Assembly: GCA_021781185.1 (NCBI GenBank)
Contig: JAJXXI010000111.1
Coordinates: 1-5,338 of the forward strand
From: a bacterium
GTDB lineage: Bacteria; Verrucomicrobiota; Verrucomicrobiia; Limisphaerales; UBA11358
DNA: 5,338 nt
Direction: 5' to 3'
Below the pieces are notes generated by a model. It saw nothing but the letters and a program-made list of their open reading frames with translations. It did not search any database and was not told the DNA's origin. Made by a program: the position numbers and the translations under genes. Positions within the stretch are counted from its first letter, which is position 1. Each line of letters starts with the position of its first letter. Positions 1 to 5,338 of this stretch are shown here, one piece after another.

Positions 1-2384
1 GCCTTGTGGCTGGCAACCTGGTGAGCCTCCTGGAGCTTGCGCTCGTCGAACTGGTTTTGCGCCAGCGTGCGCCGGAGTTCTTCCAACGCCTTGGGTCGCC
101 AGTCGCGCGGACGTTTCAACAGAATGCCCAAGGCGTCCACCTTGTCGGCGTTGTCCTTCACGAAACGGGCAAAGGCTTCCAGATAACCTTCGGCGGTTTC
201 AAATTTGCCAAAGCGGTTCACTTTCGCCGAGGACACCGCGTCCTGCACTTCGTAGCCCACGAGAAACGGCGAGTAGGCGCGTTGGTATTCCAGCAACAGC
301 TTTTGGAAGTCTGGATTCCGCAGCAGCTTCATGGTGCCGGTGAAATCGGTTTTGATTTTTCCCGCGAGCTGGCCGGCGAACGCGCCGATGTCGCCGTCGG
401 GAATCCATTTGGCAAATTCCAGCCGCGCCGCGCCGCTCATGTCCTTTTCAATCCGTCGCAGCCGCTTGGCCAGGATGCGGACGTGGTAATCGCGATCTAC
501 GTTTTGCCAGATGTTTTCGATGACCTCCAGCAGCGTCAGCGGCGTCTTGGCTGGCGACTGGATTTCAAAGTCCGTGGTGTTCTTGAAATAATTGATCAGC
601 GTGCCGTCAAAGCAATCGAAGACGGTGAATTTGGTCTTGTTGATCTCCGGGCATTTGCGCGTGCCGCGCCCGAGCATCTGCACCCAGAGGATGCGCGACT
701 TGACCGGGCGCAGAAACACGATGAACTCCAGCGCCGGGATGTCCACGCCGGTCGAGAGCATGTCCACGGTGACGACCACCTTGGGATTCGGGCGGTTGCG
801 GAACTCCCGAATCTTTTGGAGCGGGCGATCCACGTTCGGGTTGCCGGTGATTTTTTGGACGAAATCGTCGCCCTGGCCGAACACGGCGCGGCAGGTTTTG
901 ACCAGTTGATCGGCGTGCGACGTGTGGGCGATGTCGTTGACGGCGAAAATGAGAATCTTAGGGAAATGGCCGGTTTCTTTTTCGTGGGCGTAGGCGTATT
1001 GGGCGATTTCCTCAATGATCTTGCGGTTGCTGTCCGGCGCGGTGATGCGTTTCTCGATGTCCTCCGATGCGAATTGCCGTTCGTCTTCCAGTTCGTCGCG
1101 CTGCTCTTTGCCGGTAGTGGGGTCAATGATGCCGACTTCCTCGCCTTCCTTGAGAAACGCGCCATTCATGCGCACATCGGATTTGATGGCGACGGCTTCG
1201 TAATCCACGAGGTAGCCGTCGAGGATGGCCTGCTCGACGTCGTAACGGAACACCGGCTGGCCAAAGAGGGCGGTGGTGTGCGGCGCGGGCGTGGCGGTGA
1301 GGCCGATCTTGATGGCGTCAAAGTGATTGATGGTGTCCCGCCAGAGACTCGTCTCTTGCAACGTGTAGCCACGATGACATTCGTCCGCGATGATCAGGTC
1401 GAAGGCGTGGATGGGAATGTCGAGCTTGTCCACGTCTTGTTCCAATTCGGGGTCATTGACCGATTGGGCAAAAGTGTTTTCCCGTCCGAACAGGTTCCCC
1501 GCCATGCGCTGGATGGTGGAGACGTAAACAAAAGTGTGCGTCGGCTTGGGATCGGTCAGGTATTCATTCGGCAGCACCTTGGGATCGAACGGCTCGTCAT
1601 CCCCGAAATCCTCCCGCTGAAACCGCTGGGAATAGACCTCGTATTCCTGGGTGAACTTGTTGCCCTGCGGCGTATCGAAAGCGTTGAAGGTGCGAACGGC
1701 TTGCGCGGCCAGCGCCTTGCGATCCACCAAAAATAGGATGCGGCGGAATTGTTTGCTCTCCAGCAGCCGGTAAATCTGTGCCACGGTGAGAAAGGTCTTG
1801 CCCGTGCCGGTGGCCATGGCGACGAGCAATTCATGTCGCCCGGCAAGGATGGCGCCCTCGGTGGCGACGATGGCTCGGACCTGATACGGACGGAGCCGGG
1901 TGATCCGTTCCGGCGGCGTGTCGAGCAGCCAGCGGCGGGCCGAGTCGAGATCAAGCGCGAGCATGGCTTCCATGGCCGGCCCGGTGTGGAAATTACTGAG
2001 CGTGCGGGACACCGATTTTTCGGCGCGCGCGTCGAGGTGCCAGATGATTTCGCCGTTGGTGGCGTAGAGGAACGGAACGCGGTAGCCGTGCCAGTGGCCG
2101 GGGCCAGTCGTGGCACCCTTGGCGTAACGCTTGGCCTGCTCCAGAACATTCTGCGGATTGACGGTGATTTTTTTGGCTTCAAGGATGCCCAGAAGAACGC
2201 CGTTCACAAACAGGGCATAATCAGCGGGACCATTTTCCGTGGGGAATTCCGTAACGGCATGGCAGGCGAGTTTGGAGGTGTCGAGACCTTCGCGCCAGGG
2301 GATGATTTGCCACGCTGGACTCATGGCACGAAGTTTCGTGTCAATCCGCGTCTTGCGTGTCAGCCATTCTGCTTCAGTTAGCAT
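1..2384 (-). CDS. hsdR: Type I restriction endonuclease subunit R (HsdR), N-terminal 794 codons, 3' end outside window
   Basis: This is the motor and nuclease subunit of a type I restriction-modification complex: it pumps DNA using ATP and cuts it when the HsdM/HsdS part finds unmodified sites. The frame is open from ATG at 2384 to the left edge with no stop. Near the N terminus D55 followed by E69-A-K71 fits the PD-(D/E)XK nuclease core. SF2 helicase motifs follow in order: RPYQ (165-168), Walker A ATGTGKT (191-197, Lys196), DECH (334-337), LTATP (362-366), KILIF (476-480), STGVDIP (544-550) and QMLGRGTR (569-576). Residues from about 590 on are helical and resemble the EcoEI-type R C-terminal domain; I estimate 60-150 residues are missing. 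An N-terminal nuclease argues against a type III Res subunit. An in-frame ATG at 2402 would add six residues; neither start has a good ribosome-binding site, and 2384 is preferred because MLTEAEW resembles family N termini. No partner genes are visible upstream. Confidence 0.95.
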   Translation of the reverse strand, partial: MLTEAEWLTRKTRIDTKLRAMSPAWQIIPWREGLDTSKLACHAVTEFPTENGPADYALFVNGVLLGILEAKKITVNPQNVLEQAKRYAKGATTGPGHWHGYRVPFLYATNGEIIWHLDARAEKSVSRTLSNFHTGPAMEAMLALDLDSARRWLLDTPPERITRLRPYQVRAIVATEGAILAGRHELLVAMATGTGKTFLTVAQIYRLLESKQFRRILFLVDRKALAAQAVRTFNAFDTPQGNKFTQEYEVYSQRFQREDFGDDEPFDPKVLPNEYLTDPKPTHTFVYVSTIQRMAGNLFGRENTFAQSVNDPELEQDVDKLDIPIHAFDLIIADECHRGYTLQETSLWRDTINHFDAIKIGLTATPAPHTTALFGQPVFRYDVEQAILDGYLVDYEAVAIKSDVRMNGAFLKEGEEVGIIDPTTGKEQRDELEDERQFASEDIEKRITAPDSNRKIIEEIAQYAYAHEKETGHFPKILIFAVNDIAHTSHADQLVKTCRAVFGQGDDFVQKITGNPNVDRPLQKIREFRNRPNPKVVVTVDMLSTGVDIPALEFIVFLRPVKSRILWVQMLGRGTRKCPEINKTKFTVFDCFDGTLINYFKNTTDFEIQSPAKTPLTLLEVIENIWQNVDRDYHVRILAKRLRRIEKDMSGAARLEFAKWIPDGDIGAFAGQLAGKIKTDFTGTMKLLRNPDFQKLLLEYQRAYSPFLVGYEVQDAVSSAKVNRFGKFETAEGYLEAFARFVKDNADKVDALGILLKRPRDWRPKALEELRRTLAQNQFDERKLQEAHQVASHK

Positions 2385-2403
2385 CCCAGTATGGCAATCC
2401 ATC

Positions 2404-2433
2404 GTAAGACAGAGCCGGAAAGAGGCCAGTCAA
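2404..2433 (-). promoter_or_regulatory. Weak candidate promoter for hsdR
   Basis: Read on the minus strand, TTGACT at 2433-2428 is one base away from a consensus -35 box. TCTTAC at 2409-2404, after an 18-base spacer, is only a poor -10 match (three of six). Transcription from here would begin close to the ATG at 2384 and would exclude the alternative start at 2402. This is a pattern match only. Confidence 0.2.
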
Positions 2434-2524
2434 AAACGAATCCAGCCCTTCGTCCAAACATCAGCTCGCTGCGCTCGATGGAATTTCAGTTCGCGCTGTG
2501 CAAGCTCGTCGCTCAACAGGTGAA

Positions 2525-2565
2525 CACGAATGCGCGCAACCATTCACGGTTTCCATTCACGAATG
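2525..2565. repeat. Cluster of short direct repeats (CCATTCACG, CACGAATG)
   Basis: CCATTCACG occurs at 2540-2548 and again at 2553-2561. CACGAATG occurs at 2525-2532 and 2558-2565, so the units overlap in a 41-base stretch. The copies are exact but short, and there is no regular array. It may be a dispersed intergenic repeat, a small duplication or a regulator site upstream of hsdR. Confidence 0.4.
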
Positions 2566-2692
2566 TCTCCAGCCGCGTGCGCGGTGCCTGACACTCACCA
2601 TCGCGGCTAATGCCGCTCGGTCGGGCCGCTCATCTGGTTCACGAACGTCACGCTCGCGGACCTTTCGCTGATACGTTCTCCACAGATATTCA

Positions 2693-2713
2693 GTAAGCGT
2701 CCGACTGGCTGCA
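2693..2713 (+). repeat. IS66 terminal inverted repeat, tnpC-proximal end
   Basis: The first nine bases are identical to the opposite end read inward. Over 21 bases, 15 match without gaps, including TGCA at the inner edge. GTAAGCG is a typical IS66 tip. Confidence 0.8.
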
Positions 2714-2745
2714 GGGTTGACGCGGGCAGATTGGCGTGATCGAGG

Positions 2746-4270
2746 TTACTTGGCGGCGGGGCTCCAGCGACCGGGCAGGATACCCGCAACTTCGGATTGT
2801 TTCATGGCTGGCAGGCGGCGCAGGACGTCGCCGATGTATTCCCAAGGATCAATGTCCATCCGCCGGCAGCTCACGATCACTGAGTAGATGACCGCACTGC
2901 GCCAGCCCGCATCCGGATGACCGATGAATAACCAGTTGCGTTTGCCAATGGCGCTGGGCCTGATTGCATTCTCCGTTAAATTATTGTCGATCTGAACGCG
3001 ACCGTCTTCCAAGTAGCGCGTCAGGGCGGTCCATTCGGCCAGTGTGTAGCGCACGGCTTTGCCCAGCGGACTTTGCGGCAGGCATGGGTCCAGTTGCGCT
3101 TCCAGGCGCGGCTTCAACGCCGTCAGGATCGGCGCGGCTTTTTCCTGGCGCAATGCCTTTCTCTGCTCGGCCTCCAGGTTCTGTTCCTGCGCGTGGCGTT
3201 CGATCAAGTAAAGCTTGCGCAAAAGTGCTGGCCGCCGGCGCTCCTTCTTCCAGCGCGTCAATGAACTTTCTGCGGGCATGACTCCAACATCCGGCCGGGA
3301 TTAATTCCAAGTTGTCCCGGGCTAATGAACCATAGACGCCATAACCATCCCGCTGCAACGTGCCTTTGAAATTTTCCAAAAAGGCCGCGCCTTGGGCCTT
3401 GCCGCGGCCGCGATGAAATTCGAAGATCATGTAACTGCCCGGTCGGCCGCCCACCCACAACCAGCCGGTGGCGCATTTCCCGGGATGATCGGGGGCCATC
3501 ACCTTGACGGGCGTTTCATCGACTTGCAGATAATCGCCGGCCAGCAGCGCGCGCTTCATTTCGCGGACGATGACCTGCAACCAGTGCGCCCCTTTTTCCA
3601 CCCAGCCGCCCAGCGTCTGGCGTGGAAAGTTCAATCCCAGCCGCGCAAATTCCTGCTGCTGCCGATACAGCGGCATATGATTGTCGAACTTGTTCAACAT
3701 CACCGGCGCCACCAGGCTGGCGCCGGCGGCGCCTTGCTCGATGACTTGCGGCGGCAGGGGCGCGATGCTCACGCCGCCCTGGCCGCAGGCACAGGCCAGC
3801 TTGGGCCGCTGGATTTGGGGCCGCACCACCTTGGCCGGAATGTATTCGTAGCGTTCGCTGACTTCGCAACCGATCTGGCATTTCGCCTTGCCGCAGTGCG
3901 GACAAACCTGCTCGGCCGGTTCGATCCGTTCGGTGACCGTTTCCAGTTCCTTGATCGCCAAAACTTTTTTGGCCGGACGGGCAACTTCCTTTTCTTCCAC
4001 CACCACATTTTCCGTGCTGGCCGGCTCGGTGGAACCAAAGAGCGAGAGGAAAATTTGTTCCTTGGAATAAGTGCTGCCCGTCTGCCGCTCGGAAGTAGAA
4101 CCATAGAGGGCCTGCTCCAACTGACTGACCCGCCAGAGTAGTTGCTGGTTCCGTTGGGATAGGTTTTGGTTCTGAGCAGACAGGTTCTGGTTGTTGCTAA
4201 CCAAGTCCGACAGGAGGCCACGCGCCTGTTCCAGCGAAGTAATTGCGGGCAGTGTGGCGGCGTGCGACAT
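2746..4270 (-). pseudogene. tnpC: IS66 transposase TnpC, split by one frameshift near 3221-3231
   Basis: This is the DDE transposase of the element. The 5' frame starts at ATG 4270, the first ATG after an in-frame TGA 12 bases upstream, and its own stop is at 2983-2981. It holds an Asn/Gln/Leu-rich N-terminal coiled coil (about 20-55), a zinc-binding segment with C123-x2-C126 and C160-x-C162, the first catalytic Asp in DET (D251) and the second in RDGYG (D308), then CWSHARRKF (328-336). Past about residue 347 this frame no longer looks like TnpC. The neighbouring frame continues the family with LLRKLYLIERHA, the catalytic Glu in DNNLTENAIRP (codon 2973-2971) and a complete C terminus (DPWEYIGDVLRRLP) ending at TAA 2748-2746. 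The span of 1525 nt is one more than 508 codons, so one extra base explains it; the TTTT run at 3224-3221 is a candidate. The repaired protein would be 507 residues with Glu at 433, a normal size. Possible causes are mutation, sequencing error or, less likely, programmed slippage. Confidence 0.92.
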
Positions 4271-4321
4271 CGTCGCCGTTCAAGACTCCGGCACACGAAA
4301 AAGGTTTCACGCAGACGCCAC

Positions 4322-4339
4322 TTTTTTTAAAAAATATTT
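4322..4339. other. A/T-only run in the tnpB-tnpC gap
   Basis: An 80-bp gap (4271-4350) separates the tnpB stop from the tnpC start. It contains seven T, six A and then TATTT on the plus strand, an A/T-only tract inside a GC-rich element. It follows tnpB closely, but I see no strong GC stem before it, so I do not call it a terminator. Bent DNA or a translation-control site are both possible. Confidence 0.35.
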
Positions 4340-4350
4340 GTCGCGCCGCT

Positions 4351-4686
4351 TTAACGCCGATACCAACCGGCCTTCGAGCGCACTTCCCATCCCGACAGCA
4401 ACGCCATGAGTTCTTCTCCGCGCAAGGTAACGCACGCCTGGTCGGCCGGAACCCAGCTAAAACGATTTCGCTCCAGCCGCTTGGCGCAACACCACAGCCC
4501 GCTGCCGTCCCAGAATAAAATTTTGACTCTGTTGCGCTGACGGTTGGTAAAGACAAACCAGTGGCCCGACAGCGGATCCTGTTGCAGCACCGATTGCGTC
4601 AGCGCAAAAAGCCGGTTGAAACTGCCGCGCAAATCCACCGGCGCACTGGCCACGAACACGCGCGTGGCCGCGGAAAAGTTCAACAT
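4351..4686 (-). CDS. tnpB: IS66 accessory protein TnpB (IS66 Orf2-like)
   Basis: This is the small accessory protein encoded between tnpA and tnpC in IS66 elements. It is needed for efficient transposition in studied members, but its biochemical role is unclear. The 111-residue product is close to the usual length of about 115. Family features seen are VFVASAPVDLRGSFNRL near residues 9-25, QDPLSGHWFVF (36-46), NRVKILFWDGSGLW and KRLERNRFSW. The start is ATG 4686, where MLNFSAATRVF begins; the frame is open upstream to an ATG at 4785, but that part lies inside tnpA and has no family similarity. ATG and the tnpA stop share the bases ATGTTGA. There is no ribosome-binding site in front of it, as expected if it is translated by ribosomes finishing tnpA. 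The gene looks intact. Confidence 0.95.
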   Translation of the reverse strand: MLNFSAATRVFVASAPVDLRGSFNRLFALTQSVLQQDPLSGHWFVFTNRQRNRVKILFWDGSGLWCCAKRLERNRFSWVPADQACVTLRGEELMALLSGWEVRSKAGWYRR

Positions 4687-5024
4687 GACGAGATCAAGGA
4701 TTGCAACAGAGTGGCCGGCACATCGTGCGCCAGGCGAAGGATCCAACCATCGGCGCGCACCACCTCGGCCGCCCAGCGAGGCCAAGCCGGCGGCGCTTTA
4801 AGTTCGACAAACATCCGCTCGGCTTTGGGCCGACGGCTCGTTGCGCCCGCGGCCCACGCTTTGCCACGGCTTTGGGCGATCCACCGCTGCAAGGTCGAAA
4901 CTCCCAGCCCGTGCGCCAGCGCAAACTCACGCTGAGACAAATCCGATTCAAGAAATTGAGCCGCCCACTGTTGCTGTTGCTGGCGAGAAAATCGCTTCCG
5001 TCGAGGTCGAAAAACTCTATTCAT
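4680..5024 (-). CDS. tnpA: IS66 accessory protein TnpA (helix-turn-helix)
   Basis: This is the first gene of the IS66 operon, a small protein presumed to bind DNA. The 114-residue product starts with a basic stretch (RPRRKRFSR, 6-14), then five Gln (15-19), then a helix-turn-helix at about 28-51 (DLSQREFALAHGLGVSTLQRW). The C-terminal WILRLAHDVPATLLQSLI is typical of IS66 Orf1 proteins. ATG 5024 is the only ATG in this frame inside the element; an ATG at 5099 is upstream of the IS end and would read across the terminal repeat, so it is rejected. GGGGGA directly touches the ATG, too close for a standard ribosome-binding site. The stop TGA at 4682-4680 lies 7 bp inside the tnpB start, consistent with coupled translation. 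It appears intact. Confidence 0.92.
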   Translation of the reverse strand: MNRVFRPRRKRFSRQQQQQWAAQFLESDLSQREFALAHGLGVSTLQRWIAQSRGKAWAAGATSRRPKAERMFVELKAPPAWPRWAAEVVRADGWILRLAHDVPATLLQSLISSC

Positions 5025-5062
5025 TCCCCCATTGTGCCAGCCTGCATCAGCTACCGATAGTA

Positions 5063-5083
5063 TGCACCCCTGAAGACGCTTAC
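5063..5083 (-). repeat. IS66 terminal inverted repeat, tnpA-proximal end
   Basis: Read inward on the minus strand it begins GTAAGCGTC, the same tip as the other end. The inner part has diverged, with 15 of 21 bases shared. The 59 bp between this tip and the tnpA ATG should contain the element's promoter, but I see no clear -35/-10 pair; TACTAT at 5062-5057 is the best -10-like hexamer. Confidence 0.8.
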
Positions 5084-5171
5084 GTTGATTCGCTCGCAAC
5101 CATTCGCTTCATCACGGATACGGTTTATCCAATTAAATTAAGAACCGAACTCGGTGGCCGAAAAGTGTCCG

Positions 5172-5212
5172 TTACAAAATAAAGGCGCGATGACTTGCGC
5201 TCATGCCATCGC
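5172..5212 (-). terminator. Probable intrinsic terminator after the right-edge gene
   Basis: On the minus strand, GCGATGGCATG and CAAGTCATCGC (5212-5202 and 5197-5187) pair around an AGCG loop. Ten of eleven positions pair, including one G-T pair, with one A-A mismatch. A T-rich tail, TTTATTTTGT, follows within four bases. It lies 14 bases after the stop codon at 5227, in the right orientation to end that transcript and shield the IS from read-through. Confidence 0.55.
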
Positions 5213-5226
5213 CGGCGATTTTGGGC

Positions 5227-5338
5227 TCAGGGTTGTGGTCTTTCGAGTGATTCCTTGGCAGGCTCCGGCAAATTCAGACCCTTGATCCAATTTGTCGCTG
5301 CTGTCTCATCGGTTTTTAACCACATCCGGGCCACAGAT
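5227..5338 (-). CDS. C-terminal tail of a helical-repeat protein, 5' end outside window
   Basis: Only the last 36 codons are present, entering at 5337 and ending at TGA 5229-5227. The peptide contains VARMWLKTDETAATNWI and then LNLPEPAKESL. A WL-x2-D-x2-AA-x2-WI unit followed by an LP-x3-K segment resembles the terminal unit of tandem helical repeat proteins that I know mainly from Verrucomicrobiota, whose function is unknown. The family assignment rests on memory of the pattern, not on a search. Support for it being coding is the coherent frame, its end just before a good terminator, and a composition unlike the other frames. No start, signal peptide or upstream repeat unit can be judged from this fragment. 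Confidence 0.6.
   Translation of the reverse strand, partial: SVARMWLKTDETAATNWIKGLNLPEPAKESLERPQP

Larger units (their letters stand above)
2385..2692. other. Spacer between hsdR and the IS66 element, no convincing gene
   Basis: Short open frames exist on both strands, but none has a recognisable domain, a good start or a family-like composition. The stretch holds the weak promoter candidate, the short direct repeats at 2525-2565, a small inverted repeat GCGGC-TAAT-GCCGC at 2603-2616, and GAACGT/ACGTTC arms at 2644-2649 and 2672-2677. No hsdS or hsdM remnant was recognised. It is probably intergenic DNA, possibly with degraded material. Confidence 0.5.
2693..5083 (-). mobile_element. IS66-family insertion sequence, about 2.39 kb, tnpC frameshifted
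   Basis: The boundaries are set by matching ends: GTAAGCGTC at 2693-2701 on the plus strand and the same nine bases at 5083-5075 on the minus strand. Inside are the three genes typical of IS66 (tnpA, tnpB, tnpC), all on the minus strand, with 59 bp before tnpA and 53 bp after tnpC. Size, gene order and end sequence all suit the family. IS66 elements normally create 8-bp target duplications, but GATATTCA (2685-2692) and GTTGATTC (5084-5091) do not match, so this may not be a simple recent insertion. With tnpC broken, the copy is probably immobile unless helped by an intact relative. Confidence 0.92.

Noticed and set aside
6..1736. A 576-codon open frame on the plus strand opposite hsdR
   Set aside because: It is codon-aligned antisense to hsdR, whose motifs are unmistakable. 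The plus-strand translation shows no domain and is an artefact of GC-rich codon use.
1556..2182. Minus-strand frame of 208 codons inside hsdR
   Set aside because: It is out of frame with hsdR, is low-complexity Ser/Pro/Arg-rich, and overlaps the segment coding for the Q motif and Walker A of HsdR.
2680..2687. CCACAGAT next to the left IS end and again at 5331-5338
   Set aside because: It is an eight-base match far from the right IS end, so it cannot be a target duplication and is likely chance.
2558..2692. Minus-strand open stretch rich in Arg, Asp and Glu (WRTYQRKVRERD) ending at a TGA at 2560-2558
   Set aside because: It looked like a possible gene remnant cut by the IS, but it is only about 44 codons, has no start outside the IS and no family I recognise.
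2607..2789. 60-codon minus-strand frame running across the IS end
   Set aside because: It spans the terminal repeat and overlaps the tnpC 3' end, so it is not a plausible native gene.
3392..4141. A 249-codon open frame on the plus strand opposite tnpC
   Set aside because: It lies entirely over the conserved part of TnpC, has no recognisable motif, and its His/Arg/Ala-rich composition is typical of antisense frames.
5146..5176. CCGAAAAGTGTCCGTTAC stretch that looked like the end of another insertion sequence
   Set aside because: There is no second copy or inverted mate in the window and no transposase next to it, so nothing beyond a vague resemblance supports it.
1..5338. CRISPR array, tRNA or rRNA, riboswitch or novel defence island
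   Set aside because: There are no regularly spaced repeats, no tRNA or rRNA sequence and no conserved riboswitch core. The only defence-related gene is an ordinary type I R subunit.

Overview
The window most likely comes from a Verrucomicrobiota chromosome, possibly of the Limisphaerales/Pedosphaera type. It is GC-rich by eye. The main clue is a 36-residue C-terminal protein tail at the right edge, with a W-L-K-T-D-E-T-A-A-T-N-W-I pattern. I associate this with the helical repeat proteins common in that phylum. This is an inference, because there is no rRNA or other marker gene here. Everything I can support as coding lies on the minus strand.

Left part (1-2384): the first 794 codons of a type I restriction endonuclease R subunit (hsdR), read leftward and running off the window before its stop. 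An N-terminal PD-(D/E)XK nuclease motif, all the SF2 helicase motifs and the start of the C-terminal helical region can be read without interruption. No hsdM or hsdS is visible. If they are adjacent, they lie beyond the left edge.

Spacer (2385-2692): about 300 bp upstream of hsdR with no convincing gene. It holds a weak promoter candidate and a small cluster of short direct repeats.

Middle and right (2693-5083): one IS66-family insertion sequence of about 2.39 kb. It has recognisable but imperfect terminal inverted repeats beginning GTAAGCGTC and the order tnpA-tnpB-tnpC, with tnpA and tnpB overlapping as in translationally coupled IS66 operons. tnpC is split by a single frameshift near 3221-3231 that separates the first two catalytic Asp codons from the catalytic Glu codon, so the copy is probably not autonomous as written. 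The flanks show no 8-bp target duplication.

Right edge (5084-5338): a 143-bp spacer with a probable intrinsic terminator, then the end of the helical-repeat protein gene, also read leftward.

I found no evidence of a new biological system. The points worth checking are the tnpC frameshift, the missing target duplication, and whether the IS separated hsdR from its original upstream neighbourhood.
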